From positions 20,227,825 through 20,291,824 of the forward strand of contig CM060104.1 of assembly GCA_030522415.1 (NCBI GenBank): a stretch of 64,000 bases of DNA. The letters run 5' to 3'. Numbering within the stretch: the stretch's first letter is position 1; each line of letters opens with the position of its first letter. Below the pieces are notes generated by a model. That model was not told the DNA's origin and ran no database searches. It saw only the letters and a list, made by a program, of their open reading frames with translations. This stretch comes from Channallabes apus. Lineage: Eukaryota; Chordata; Actinopteri; Siluriformes; Clariidae. The translations under genes were made by a program, and so were the position numbers. Shown piece by piece: positions 1-12,323 of the stretch.

Positions 1-3000
1 TAATCCGAATACACATAATTCAGAATTAACCTATTAGTATTAACCTATTTGTTGTGCTCCTTTTTAATTTCACAAGCTTTGTAGCACTGCTCACACTGAC
101 ATTGTATAAAAATAAATGAAAACCACATCTGACTAATGCTTGCCATTACACCCTTAGAGACTTGTCTTCATTATTTTAATCTTCCTTATATTATTTCCGG
201 CATACGAACACACAATTGACAGTTAAAATCGTAGCCTAATAGTGACTAGAGTATCGTGTGGCTTTTTGAAGCATGAATATGGTAAACGCTAATGTTACTA
301 ATTATTAATGTTAATAGGATTAGAATTCATATTTCAGAACTCATATTTTTCTTCAGTTATATTAGCACTCGGTATACGCCGACAGGACATGGCCATGGCT
401 CTGTAGAATGTGATGTTGTGACCATGTCACTGAAACCCTACTGAAACAGGTTCTGATCCGCACAGCCAACAGTTGAACATCTTGCACCAGAGCGCAGCGA
501 AAAAGACCCTGCTTGTCTGGAGCTGACCTCGAGTTTGATGTATTACAGGTCGTAGGGTCAGGCAAGAGCACTGAAAACTAGCCCTCGCGGAAGTCTCATG
601 GATGCTGGAAGGCTTTTTAAATGTTAGCTCCTTTGTAAGGTTCGACTTGGAAACATGCATCTTGATATTTGGGACTCGCTGTTTAATCCCAAGGTAGAAT
701 AATAGAGCCCAATCGTACATTAATTCTAAAAATACAGATAATGTCAGAAAACCCTTACTACTCATTAATAAACGTGATGCTGCTTGTATACGGCCAACAA
801 CATTATGCTAGCTTTTTCATCAATAAATCTATCGAGATTTTGCTCACTTGTAAGGTGTTTTAATTAAATACTGGTTTGTTTGCGTAGAAATTAATTTCCA
901 TACGGCAACACAGACTGTAAGATTTGCAGGAGCCTAACACGGGGTTGTGAATCTTAAGATGGACTGCCCAGCGCTGCCTCTAGCGGCTGATGAGTAGTAG
1001 CACGACGCCTCAACTTTGCAGACATTTTTATCTATGTCGACTTGAAGTAATTTGCTGGGAGTTCTTTTGCGCAAAGGTAGAGCAAATATTTTTTAATTCC
1101 ATTCTCTAAAAAAAATTGCGAATAAAATCAACTTGGTTCTTTAAAAATTTTCACCACCTTACTAGAAGTTAACCTGGTAAATATTTTTCAGATAAGGTAT
1201 ATATCAATAAAAAGGGCCACAACCTCATCTAATTAATATAAAATACAACGAAACATTCATTTAGAGCGTTTAAAGTATAACACGATAATGTAAAAACCTA
1301 TAATAGTACATATAGTGGCCTATTTAGAAGAAGTTGGATTATCATTATGTAAATAGCCTAAAAAGGTTTATTTGCTAACATTTAAATAATCATCAGGAAA
1401 ATTTGGCAAGTCATGGTGTATGGCGCAGACTGTGTAGAACTGCCTAGTTAATTCATGTTTATTTAGGTCTATTCGACATACAGTATTGCATGATTATTAT
1501 TGTATATGTATATTTATCTAATATAAAACCGTCTGACTATAGGTTTCTCATCCTGGCTAGGCTGGTGAAAGTCTATTCCTATAATAAGTTCGAAGTAATT
1601 TCCTTTATCGCCTGAATTGGAAAGGCATTTGGGCGTTTGTGCCCGTCGGTTGCCGGTGATTAGATTCATTGGCCCTGAAAGTTTTGGCCTGTACGTTGCC
1701 TCCATCTGGTGGCTATGATGAGTATTAGCAATGGCTTCCATTGTAACTGTGTAGCTCCTTAGCAAAATTGACACACAAGAAAGCAGAATACTAAGACATA
1801 CATTTTGTTATAGAGCATCAGGAAGAAGGTACATTTCCATTAGAATCAAATCCAACATCTTATTACCAAAAAATACATACTGTTGAATGAATGGATTAAA
1901 CAGTAGGGAAAAATCTGATCTCGATTCTGTTACAACGTTAGCAACATCTAATATATCTGGTAAGTCTCCTTCTTACAATTTGCTGTAGGCATACGTATAA
2001 TAAGGTAGCTTTTAAAAATAATGTTGTGTATGTTTTTTTATTTAATTAATTTTATTTTAATTTGTTTTTGTAAAATTTTGAAGATTAGTAAAAATATACT
2101 AAAGCCAAATGCAAAGCTCTAGGGCTCTTTGTGTTCGGTGTTAACAAATGGACGACCCGATCAGGAATGTCGTCACTGTTGCTGTAATAAAGTAATTAGC
2201 AGAGAAAAAGCCAGACAGTGCGGAAAGCCTCGGTTTTATGGTGCTGTCTGTGCATACAGCTTTGAAGGCCCAGCCTGGTGTGCAATAATCAAGAGAATGT
2301 CCCCGAATCATTGTTCCCTAACAGCTGTTAGAGACAGATACAACGATAACCTTTCCTACTGTACCTTACTGTGACCTAATATCCATTACTATGCTTTCAA
2401 AGAAAATGCTCGCGTTTGTGTTTGCATGTGCGCGCAAGACTTTGTATTTAAGCACGTCTTGTGTGTTAACGTTTTATGATGCAGACTATTTGCGGTAGGC
2501 CGCTGCTTCTATAATTGCACACACCCCATGTTTGTCGCACACTATAGCCTATGTGTGTTATTATATTGATGACGATAAGGAAGTGGCGTTTGAAAAATTC
2601 CTGCAGTTCGGCCTTCAATCACTTTGCACCCCATAAACTGTTAAGACTGTGATTGTGGTTTATTGTCGGTGTGGTCACCAATATCATTTGCGAATGCACG
2701 TACACATAAGACACTCAAACCTGTCCACGGTCAGAAAACTAAACCTGATTTATGACAGAATCGAGAGACAAGAAACAGTGACTATATATAGGCTATATAG
2801 CGGACATTGAGCAGTGTCATTGAGCAGTTTTAACCTTTTTCCACTTTTGGAATTCCTTAAGTTTTCAGAGTATTTACTGGACTTATATAGGACTTATATA
2901 AAGAAAAAATAGACCCTTATATTCTAAAATATACACTTTTGCGAATTACTATGTAATCTATTCTTATCCATTTTCTCTATCTATCTATCTATCTATCTAT

Positions 3001-3100
3001 CTATACGGTATAGCTACAATTGTAATTTTGTTTATACTTTTAACGGAAATACTACCGTAATAATAATAATACTGCACTACCCAAATATTATATTTTCTGA
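1..3100. other. Non-coding left flank, 3' of hoxa9b
   Basis: No convincing coding sequence is visible on either strand; the short open frames here have no recognisable domain. In other teleost HoxAb clusters the next gene on this side of hoxa9b is hoxa2b. No Hox homeobox (IWFQNRR-type motif) or hexapeptide is seen in this 3.1 kb. The stretch 1540-1770 is more mixed in base composition than its AT-rich surroundings and could be a conserved non-coding element, but that cannot be judged from one sequence. A short TCTA microsatellite lies at about 2975-3004. Confidence 0.6.
2975..3004. repeat. (TCTA)n microsatellite
   Basis: About seven tandem copies of the tetranucleotide TCTA/CTAT are seen directly in the left flank of hoxa9b. 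Confidence 0.9.
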
Positions 3101-3102
3101 AC

Positions 3103-3108
3103 TTTATT
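3103..3108 (-). terminator. Candidate hoxa9b polyadenylation signal
   Basis: The plus strand reads TTTATT, which is AATAAA on the minus strand. It lies 615 nt after the hoxa9b stop codon and would give a 3' UTR of roughly 0.6 kb. It is the first canonical hexamer I found downstream of the stop. Inferred from the motif only. Confidence 0.45.
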
Positions 3109-3722
3109 TTTTATCTACACAGATGAACTTTGAACTGAATATGGCTATGCTAACGTATGATTTGAGGTATTTACGTGTACAGGCTCTTTTCCAGTCACAA
3201 AAAATTCAAGCATGTTTATGATACAAAATTCACCGATGTCTCAAGGACAAAACACAAATTTTCCTAATGCAAATAGGTAGTTCATATACATCTAGGTAGT
3301 TACAATAAACAATACATTTAACATTAAATATCTGGGCAGAAGTCATTCTGCCATTTTGAAAAGCGACTGACACTCATGCAAATCAACAATATTAAATATA
3401 TCGAGCATTAGTAGCCTATATGTCCCTGAAATCAGTAGCCTACATGGAAAGTTGCTCAAATCTGAAAGATGCTCAAAATGTACACAACTATAAACACTTG
3501 GACTTACAACAAGCAAACACGACACAAGAGGACTAACAAACAGCCTTATAACAAAACCGCAATCATTACATCGACACATTCTCACACCAAAAATAGGTGC
3601 AAACGTAAATTTTGTTGATGTTGTTGTTGGTGTAGTCGTAGAAGCATAACACAAAACCAGTGTGCGCAGGAAAGAAAGCTGTCCAAATCATTGCAGTGTG
3701 CACACATCAGTATTCCTTAACT
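3109..3722 (-). promoter_or_regulatory. hoxa9b 3' UTR with two miR-196 sites
   Basis: This is the stretch between the hoxa9b stop and the first AATAAA. On the minus strand it contains AACTACCTA twice (plus-strand TAGGTAGTT at 3274-3282 and 3293-3301). Each site is perfectly complementary to nucleotides 1-9 of the miR-196 encoded at 7532-7553. The two sites start 19 bp apart, a spacing compatible with cooperative action. miR-196 repression of Hox 3' UTRs is established; its use at this locus is inferred. Confidence 0.6.
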
Positions 3723-5325
3723 TCAGATGTCTTTGGGGCGATTTTTGTTGCATTTCTTCATCTTCATCCTACGGTTTTGGAACCATATTTTAACTTGTCT
3801 CTCGGTGAGATTTAGCAGTCTTGCCACTTCGTATCTACGGTCACGAGACAGGTACATATTAAAGAGAAACTCCTTCTCCAGCTCGAGAGTCTGATGTTTA
3901 GTGTATGGGCAGCGTTTTTTTCTCGTGGACTTCGCGTGTAGCCAGTTGGACGCAGGGTTATCTGAAAAAGGGGTCGGGAAAAAGGAAAAACAGAGGTAGT
4001 GATATTGCCCTCAGGAAAAGACTGCGGCCATTTTATGACCTGTGGCTGGTTGGTACGCGATTAGCCTTCAAAAGTAAAGATGTACAGCCTAATAAATGCC
4101 TGCTCAAAGAAAGCAGAGTATGCTGTTTATTTTTTTATTATTTTTATTTTATTTATTTTATTGACACAATAAGATTAAATAAATTTATTTTTGAGGGCAT
4201 TAGATTGTCCTGTCTACCGTCGTGTAACTAGGCCTTTGCGATTTTGGTGCAAATAGTTGTCACTTGTATCCAAAATGCTTTATGGCAGTAATTAATTTTT
4301 TTTTTGTCCAGAGCAAGGTTGTGATATGGGCCAAAACCGTTAGACGAAAAAAGACAGCAATCACTGCATAGCTCGTTTTTGTAAAAAAAAAAAAAAAAAA
4401 AGTTGAGTGCACCAATGTGTCTGAGCTTATACATACTGGAGGATAATATAATAAAATACTAACAAAGATTACCTAAATAAATTTAGCAACCACCAGAGTA
4501 CAACATAATTTAGACAGGCAGGTATAAACTGAATATTTTGCACACAAAAAAATTTGGCGCAAGAAATTACATTATCTGATTATCAATTTAGATTGCAATA
4601 CTATTTAATTTATATAAATAGTTTTAGCAATGGCCGAGCAACCACTGTGCTGGATGCAGAAACACCATTCTAGATGATTTCTAATTTCGCGCTGAAGTTA
4701 CCCCTAAAGTAGAATTGTGCAGAGTTACGGTCTAAACTATTAAAACGTGTAATCCATATAAAATAGAGCTGCACTTACTCGGGTCTAAATCCGGTTTAGT
4801 ATCCGTTAGCGTTTTCTCGTCGCTTGGCTCTGTCACATCCGCATGGCTCAGATCCGCCTCCTTTACCGCAGGGCTCGCGTTCCTTTGAGCATCAGGAGCC
4901 ATAAGAGTTCTTGCATCCAGCGTGGTGCATTCACCGCTTCCGACCAGTGGTTCGAGTTTAATATCGTGATGCACATCTGTAGATAATCCGACGAAAGGGA
5001 CGGACGCAGAGAGCGATTCGAGCGCCCAGGCGCGCGCAGATGCTCCATCCGACTCGGCTGTCGGACACGGCTGATGTATGTAAGGATGGTATGCGATAGA
5101 TGTACCGCCCGGCGGTTGCACGGGCACTGGGCTCCACGACGCGCCAAAAATAGCCGACTTACTTTGGAAAGGGCATGAATCGGGTTCACCATATTCAGAC
5201 AGAGATGGCTCTCGAGCCTGGCTATGCATTGCCGGTGCAGTTGGGAACCGCGGCGCCAAATGATCATCGTCCTCGTGAGGAATGTGAGAGTCGGCGTAGT
5301 AACCCAGAGTACCCAGGGTCGACAT
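3723..5325 (-). CDS. hoxa9b: Homeobox protein Hox-A9 (HoxAb copy), two exons
   Basis: Exon 1 is 5325-4779 and exon 2 is 3961-3723. The intron (3962-4778) begins GTAAGT and ends TTTCAG, phase 1, giving a 261-residue protein. Exon 1 starts [20 protein letters not shown] and contains [16 protein letters not shown] and YHPYIHQP, typical of the Hox9 activation domain. Exon 2 has the NWLH Pbx-interaction tryptophan (W189), then a homeodomain at about residues 195-254 with [16 protein letters not shown] and [13 protein letters not shown]. The protein ends CNKNRPKDI. It is a nuclear sequence-specific transcription factor for posterior axial and appendage patterning. The start chosen is the conserved family start. 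The 'b' assignment rests on cluster content (no evx1, hoxa10 present). Confidence 0.95.
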
Positions 5326-5481
5326 AACAAAAAACGCACGCAGTCGCGACCGTGCGTACAGTCCTCACCACGGAATAGACACAAGGGCGGAATCTGCAAA
5401 TCTAGGAACGCTCGACTTCACTGTGAACTACAGACCTTTGATAAGTTGAACGGCGGCCGAGACAGGATTGGATGACACGGA

Positions 5482-5510
5482 CACGTGACCATGGGAGAGA
5501 ACAATAAAGG
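5482..5510 (-). promoter_or_regulatory. hoxa9b upstream E-box plus TTTATTG site
   Basis: CACGTGACCATG is seen at 5482-5493, 157 bp upstream of the hoxa9b ATG. About 10 bp further out, the minus strand carries CTTTATTGT, resembling a Cdx/posterior Hox site. A near-identical 12-mer stands at the matching position upstream of hoxa11b. Promoter role is inferred from position and repetition. Confidence 0.5.
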
Positions 5511-5593
5511 GGTCTCCTAAACCAGAGCTTCACATCGCCTCCATTTTGCAGTAAAATTGTTAATGGCAGGGCCGCTTCTATGAGGAACAAATT

Positions 5594-7480
5594 TGGTTTT
5601 ATTTGTGCAATTAGGTTAATACTTCTTTATTATAATATAAGCTATATCTATGATCAGATAAAAACGATAATGGATTTAATTCATGGATTAACATTACTCA
5701 CAAAATAACACATTTAAAGTTGTTGTTTTGTCTGTTTGTTTGTTTTTAAAGGAATGAGTCTACATAAAATCAAAAAAAATATATCCAAGTCAATTAAATA
5801 TCCAAGTCAATTAACCATAGGTTGCTAATGCTGCAGATGATGACAAAAAACATGTCTTACCGGCTTCATATATTACACGTGGCCAACACATAATGTTTAT
5901 AGTAGCACAAGGTGACATAAAATATTACAGACATGTTTAAGAAATGAAGACAATCATTACGTGAGCCATATGTAAGTTTTATATGGCAATAAGTGCCATG
6001 GAATAGTTGAGATATGATCTACTAGCCAGTGACCGCAGTCTTTTAACAACGGGGCTGACTGAAAGGTGTGTGTGTGTGTGTGTGTGTGTTTGCTTCTATT
6101 GCAGCGCATTTCAAATAAATTTAATTACCTTTTTAATTTGTCATGTTTAAAAATATTGGGAATTTACTAGCAAATATTTTTTTTTCAACTGGAGCTGGAG
6201 GATGTCAAAGAAAAGATGCAAGTAGATTATCTATTTTTAACACAGAAAAAGCCTTATTGGTCTCAAAAATTAGCCTACAATTACTCGTTGTTGGTAATGT
6301 AACCAATAGGCTACTTGAATAGTATTTAGCACGAAAAATGACGTGTATTCAATTGTTATACTTCGTTTAAAGTGTAGGTATTTAAACTGATTTATTCGGA
6401 ATAGTGTATGATTCTTTCATTTTAAGAATACCGTATTTTTAATACTACTAAGATGGCCTTATTATGGGAGTGACTCATGAATGCAGTTCAAATAATAACT
6501 AGAAATATTACATTATTACTTGTACAATCAGGTACGTTTGTCATTATCATAAAGCAATAGAAACTTTCTTGACGTAATTAAGCAAATTATTTCAGATGGT
6601 ACACATATATGTCGAGTCAAAAATTATTCTGGCCTCGTAAAGTATTTCCATAATATTATTATTTAAATTTTACTAAGGTAAAATTAAGTTTTCAAAGTAC
6701 TTAATTGTCTTTAACTATCTTGACCTAAACATACATGTTTTTCCATTATTTACCATTATTATCTTTTGTAAAACATAATTTCCTTAAAAGGAAATTCTAC
6801 CTTTAATTTAAAGATGTTGGTACATGAATATTTTTTTTCAACGTGAAAATGAAATGTAAGAATATAATTCACCAATTAGAGGGGAAAAAACTGTGGTATA
6901 TTCAAGCTGCTGAGGACTATAATGTTTGGTCATTGCATAATTTCCCTACTTACATTGTCCCGCAGTGAGAGTGCGGATTGCTGGGTACTATAACAGACTG
7001 CGTTTATAATAGGGCTATTACGCTGTTTTCCTGCAGGTTATTTGGCTGTCTGGCCTAAATATCACCAATAAAGCTTTTGTGCTGCTTCTACAGTGCGGCG
7101 GAAGCATCCGGCGGTGTAGGCGTGGCATACTACACACCCGCACGCACGCACGCACTCACACACACGCGCGGCTTTGGCCAAAGTGCATTGATCGTAACCT
7201 AGGCCTTGCGTTAGCATTACTGCACTCTACGGAAAATTCAGTTACATGACACTCCATCTTTTGTCGATCTTAAAGGTGAAACTTATGTTTATACAGGGAT
7301 ACATATAAAGTCATCATTTACCACATGGCGCCAAAACAAATTGCAGTTAGACCAGTGATTCTATAAGAACATAACTGTGATCAGCATACACATACTGGAA
7401 ACATTTCAACATATATTAGCGTATAATTTTCAGTTTATAAAATGTAATTCAAACAGATGAGGTAGATGCTGAGGCGAAAC
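5594..7480. other. Non-coding interval between hoxa9b and mir-196
   Basis: AT-rich with no supported gene. It contains a (GT)n microsatellite at 6066-6089. A short GC-richer block at about 7085-7165 ends in CACG/CACA repeats. Regulatory elements of hoxa9b are expected in such intervals, but none can be proved from the sequence alone. Confidence 0.6.
6066..6089. repeat. (GT)n microsatellite
   Basis: About twelve tandem GT dinucleotides are seen directly upstream of hoxa9b. Confidence 0.9.
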
Positions 7481-7486
7481 TCACTG

Positions 7487-7562
7487 CAAGGCAATTAAGA
7501 CAGTTTCGTGTTGTGGGGGTACAAAAGGGAGCCCAACAACATAAAACTACCTAAATCACTCA
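7487..7562 (-). ncRNA. mir196: mir-196 microRNA hairpin
   Basis: On the minus strand the 5' arm at 7553-7532 begins TAGGTAGTTTTATGTTGTTG, the miR-196 mature sequence with U instead of the common C at position 11. An ~15 nt loop follows. The 3' arm at about 7516-7495 reads CCACAACACGAAACTGTCTT, matching the known miR-196 star strand pattern, and pairs back onto the 5' arm. The position between hoxa9 and hoxa10, on the Hox sense strand, is the conserved location of the HoxA mir-196 gene. It is known to repress several Hox mRNAs. The exact precursor ends are estimated. Confidence 0.93.
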
Positions 7563-7587
7563 GCAGTTCTCTCGTTCCCGTTGGAGC

Positions 7588-7628
<41 letters not shown>
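7588..7628. repeat. (AAT)n microsatellite next to mir-196
   Basis: About thirteen AAT/ATA trinucleotides start roughly 25 bp upstream (minus-strand sense) of the mir-196 hairpin. Confidence 0.9.
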
Positions 7629-7629
<1 letters not shown>

Positions 7630-7639
7630 TACCAAACAT

Positions 7640-8504
7640 CAAGCATCACATTGGTAAACTATTTATTTTAATTCAGACACACAGGCATCTAAAAAAGTAT
7701 TATAAACGTGTTTTAAGTATGTTTTCAGAAAAGCTCATAGCCACAAGATTGGGAAAATGCGGTGTCAGAAATAAGCTGATTTAGGTTTTGCCTAAACAAG
7801 ACTGTTTACACAATTACTTTGTAGCAAATTATTAATTCTGTCGAACAACCGTTCCCTTGATGAAAATCATATTGCACCTTAGTGACTTATACAGATCGGG
7901 ATATCTACAAAAGGGACATTTCCTAATGGTCTCCCAAAACCACGCATACTGTAATGTTACAATAGTACGCTGTAGATGCAATTATCTGTGATAAAATGAT
8001 CACAATGGATGAATGGAAACTGGAATCTCATAACTGCACGGATTGCCAAAAAGTAAACTGCATCTATCTTATACGTGAGATTCAGTCACATTAACACTTT
8101 GGCTAATTCAAATTTAGTCATCATCTTAACATGGACTTAATAATCAATAATGTTAAATGATGATTGTAATTGCAATTAATATTACATCATGCAAATATTG
8201 CCATACTATATACAGTTAATATATACTACTGTCCGTTTTTATACACCTTTTATGAAAACAACAGTAATTTCTATAAAAAAATAATAATAAAGAAATGTGG
8301 ACTACATCCAATGCAGTTGGATAATAAATAAAAATGATGGAGTACTGGGACAAAAATGTGAAGTAAAATGAACATTAAAATGATTCAGACAGTAGTATAT
8401 ACGACAATAAGTTAACATTAATACTATGTACAGATCAGGAGTGCGCGCTTTGACAATAAACTGAGCACGCGCTTTAGCTGCTTGAGGGCGTCAGAGCTCG
8501 TTCC
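7640..8504 (-). other. hoxa10b 3' flank and probable 3' UTR
   Basis: No coding sequence is seen. The part next to 8504 should be the hoxa10b 3' UTR, but I found no clear AATAAA on the minus strand close to the stop, so its end is not defined. No miR-196 8-mer site is seen here. Confidence 0.5.
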
Positions 8505-10286
8505 TCAGGCGAAGCTGAAGTTCGCCGACAGCTCGCGAACGCGGTTTTCTCGAGTCATTTTCTTTAACTTCATGCGGCGGTTTTGAAACCAGATTTTTAC
8601 TTGTCTGTCCGTTAGATGCACACTCCGGCTAATTTCCAGACGCCTCTCTCTGGTCAGGTACATGTTAAAGAGGAATTCTTTCTCCAACTCCAAAGTCTGG
8701 TGCTTAGTGTAGGGACAGCGCTTCTTTCTCCCGCTTTTCGCCGTCAACCAGTTAGCCGTGCTGTCACTTTTACATTCTCCTGTTAAATAGTGGGAAACAC
8801 ATGCACATAATATGTGACATAGCTACAAAACTGAATGTAATGTCCGCTGTTAAATTTCGAATATTTAATTACTCAAAATATACTATTTTCTAGTTTATAT
8901 TTTGTCATATTTTGTTATTGCAAAACTTTGGTCGAGATGCTCTTTATATTTCTCTAAGATCCCTTAAACATCTATGTACACTCATTAAAAAATACTCAAA
9001 AATCTGAAAATCTTGATGTAACTACGTGATCACAAGGCTATAACAGGCTATACCTGGCTTATGACATTGTTGTTGCTTTGTTTAAAATCTAGTTCAATAT
9101 ACTCATATAATCACATTATTTAATCTTATCAAATCGCTTCTTGGCGAATATGCCTATTAGCAAAGTGAACATCACTCTGACCACATACTAATGGCATACG
9201 TTAATATTAACTTTTTATCTTTAATTATCGCACCGCTATAGAATACAACTGTGTGCTGGTTTAACGCTTTATAGGATGAGATTTATACATCCTGTAATAA
9301 ACAAATAAAGCATATTTAGCCTACTATGCCCTGTCAGATAATAAAGCTGTTAGAGATGGTTCATAAGCGTACAGTAAAACTTATTAATCTCACCATATGA
9401 CAACACACAGGGCGTGGGAGCTTTGAAAAAGGGCCATCATTAAACAAATCATTAAAAATACATTAAGAGATACTGTATGATGCAATTGGTAGTTCAGCTG
9501 AAATAAATGCGAAGGTGACACCACACACTGTTTAAGGATAAAAAACCAACCTTCTTTCGCTTTTTGTGTGTTTTCTGCTTCACTTTCTGTTGGTCGTGGA
9601 GATGACGATGGGCCGCTCGGTGATATCTGGCTCTCCTCGTCTGTTTGGGCGGCCAGCTCTTCGATTTCTGTCCTGTTTGTTTCTGCAGAAATGGTTGGAC
9701 GCGATTCCTCAAAACGGCCAAAATGCCCCGAATCAGACAGATCGGTTGGATAATAACCTTTGGACGACGAACACGTTTGTGAGAGGCGAAAGTAACCAGG
9801 TACAGGAACGCTGCTGTTACTCCCTGCTGGACATACGCTGGTCGTCACCCGGGAATAACATATGTCTTCCGTCCCTGTGCTTTTTAGACACTTCCCTGAC
9901 TCGTAGAAGCAATACGAGTTTTCTTCTTTTATGGCAGGGGAGAATGACCGGGAAACGCCATGGCTGCTTAGCTGTTCAGTGCGACACGACCTCGAAGCCT
10001 CCAGCCATGACTCCATTCCTTGTATATATGGGCCAGTTGTAGGAACCATATTTTGGTTCTCTGTCCGTTTGGGTCCGGGGAAATAACCACAATTAGAAAG
10101 TCCATAGGAATAATCGGAGCTGGGTGGCAAGTAAACGCCACCGTTTTGGTAGTAGTGAGCACTTCCTTCGGTTCTGCCGCTTATCAAAGAGTCCACCAAA
10201 AACGAATTTGCAGATGGGCTGTCGGAGCATGCCATCTTCGTGGTATAATTTGACGGTCGAAGAAGATAACCCTTTCTGGACGTCAT
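8505..10286 (-). CDS. hoxa10b: Homeobox protein Hox-A10 (HoxAb copy), two exons
   Basis: Exon 1 is 10286-9551 and exon 2 is 8779-8505. The intron (8780-9550) starts GTTGGT and ends AACAG, phase 1, giving 336 residues. The start [20 protein letters not shown] matches the long N-terminus of tetrapod HOXA10 (MSARKGYLLPSPNY-type), which favours this ATG over Met18. [29 protein letters not shown] and [12 protein letters not shown] are Hox10 hallmarks. Exon 2 has [20 protein letters not shown], with W256 as the Pbx-contact residue, and a homeodomain at about 262-321 ending [18 protein letters not shown]. The long Gly/Ala/Pro tracts of mammalian HOXA10 are absent. It is a nuclear transcription factor; in zebrafish the only HoxA-group hox10 gene kept is on HoxAb. 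Confidence 0.95.
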
Positions 10287-10808
10287 TTCTTGGGTAAAAC
10301 ATGCTGAATATAATTACTGATAACCGTACAACTCAGCGCGAGCTAACAACCAATTAAAACGCATCAAAGCCAAAAGCTCCTCCCATTGTGTATACGTCGT
10401 CTTACCGCTGTGCATTGCTTCCAGTTGGGCTACCATTTTTAAACAAGAAAATGAAATAGGTATTTATTCCATCATTGTTTTTCTTATTGCATGAGCAGAT
10501 GAAAATTTATTTAACATGACCATTACATTTATTATCACTGGTATGGAAGCCAGAGTACCTCCGATTTTTTAATCCCAAAAAATATTGTCTATAAAACAAC
10601 TTGGATTAAAATAGCAATCCTCAGTTATACAGACTAACGAATCAAGCAAAGTAAGAAAATAAATCCAATTACAATTAATTTTCAGAGATCTGCAGTTTAT
10701 AAACAGTTTTAAAGTATTAAGTAATACAGGAATACAAAGATTTCAGGTGTTTAATAAGAAATAATTGTATGTATACATTTTTATCGTTTAATTCTTCTTC
10801 TAATACTT

Positions 10809-10809
10809 C

Positions 10810-10840
<31 letters not shown>
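10809..10840. repeat. (CTAT)n microsatellite
   Basis: Tandem CTAT units with one TTAT interruption lie upstream of hoxa10b. Confidence 0.88.
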
Positions 10841-11011
10841 GCTACGTCTGTACCATTTGTACTATGACGTAAAATTATATAAATCAAATAAAACGAATCA
10901 CTAGAAAACTAGAATCATATAGTGTATATTATATACAGTATATATGAACATATACTATCCTATATGTATATGGCATATACAGTATATATAAACATATACT
11001 GTCATATATAT

Positions 11012-11014
<3 letters not shown>

Positions 11015-11051
<37 letters not shown>
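11015..11051. repeat. (AC)n microsatellite
   Basis: About eighteen tandem AC units are seen, preceded by a TA-rich stretch with two near-copies of TATACAGTATATAT. Confidence 0.9.
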
Positions 11052-11057
<6 letters not shown>

Positions 11058-12309
11058 TATATACGTCTAAATATATAGTATCAATATAATATTATATCAT
11101 ATGATAATTAGACATACATTGCAAGGGTGTCTAGCAGGCTAGTTTATGGGAAATATTTTTAAATGCTACATTTATTTTTAAAACACCTGATTGATTGTTG
11201 ATATTTAAATTACGTGATAGTTGTTCATAATAGCTATAGGAAATAACACACAAACAATAAACTTGCAATAGTCAATTACATAGATCGTACTGATTCTCAT
11301 ATGTATCGGTTTTACTAAAAGACTATATTACAATAAGTAATACCCAGCGTTTGGAATGCTTGGTGGGAAAATACAGTGTGTGAGAAAGACAAAGACCTGC
11401 TTATGTATTAAAAAAGAGATTATATTGCTACATTGTAATTTTCATGTATTATTTACATTTTGGTGTTTGATACCCTTGTAATGTTTTCTTTATCATCCAA
11501 GACGAAGGCAATACCTTTTTCTATTTCACTCGATGTGGCGCGAAGGACTTTGTAAATTTAATTTAGCAGATATTTCGTTAAAGAAAAGTACTTAACCTTC
11601 TGCTGCTAATAATTTTTTAATCAAATGGAGGGAACAATATTTCATTCCTTAATACTGTAAATTTTGTAAAAGAAAAAAACAAAAAACTTTGACACTCTTA
11701 GCATAGTCTAAGGATTCGGGCCTTGATCACGATCTCCTGTGTATTTGACGAGAAGTTGTCTTTATTCGGTTTCCCTTTTGTTTTTATGTAAAATAATATG
11801 ACTTATATTATAAATGTTAGTAATGCATTTAAAGTACACTGCAACAATAGGCACTACATATCAACACTGTCTCAGAAGTGAGACATATTAACATATTAAT
11901 ACATATATTAACAATATAATGTCTCTCTAATTCCGAACACTTAAATTAACAATAACTGGACACTGTCCTACCTGAAAATATATTGTTCTATCATGAAGAC
12001 GCGGTCGATCTTCAGAACCAGACGTGAATTGTTTTTCGGCAGTATATTTTAAATCCGCGGCAATGACATTGAGCTGAATGGCACCACCTTGTGGAGAAAA
12101 CACCGGTGTTTGGGTAGGCTTATCGCTGAGGACTACGGCCACGAGTCTGAGACAAATGCCGGAAGAGTCGGTGAACGCAAGCTTTCAATGATTGTAGTCG
12201 TTGTTTTTCGCGCTCTTAGTCACAGTTAATAACCTTGGTTCTCAGACAGTTTATTGCACCGCACCCCAATTGTACAAATGCTCCAGACTAAGATGGGTTT
12301 TATGGCCAA

Positions 12310-12323
12310 GTTGCTACAGCAAC
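12310..12323. promoter_or_regulatory. RFX X-box-like palindrome
   Basis: GTTGCTACAGCAAC is an inverted repeat of GTTGCT with a 2-bp spacer. It matches the RFX dimer consensus (GTTRCC-type half sites facing each other). It lies in a GC-rich block between hoxa10b and hoxa11b. Function is inferred from the motif only. Confidence 0.4.

Noticed and set aside
427..765. Overlapping minus-strand open frames of 112 and 69 codons
   Set aside because: Nothing recognisable in either protein and two frames open over the same bases; treated as chance.
2129..2374. 81-codon plus-strand open frame left of hoxa9b
   Set aside because: No domain, no splice context, no known relative; consistent with chance in a gene-poor stretch.
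9566..10253. Plus-strand open frames of up to 158 codons over hoxa10b exon 1
   Set aside because: They are antisense shadows of a well-supported coding exon.
10426..10446. Search for the shared E-box at the matching distance upstream of hoxa10b
   Set aside because: No CANNTG of the CACGTG/CATGTG type is present there, so hoxa10b was left out of the promoter motif claim.
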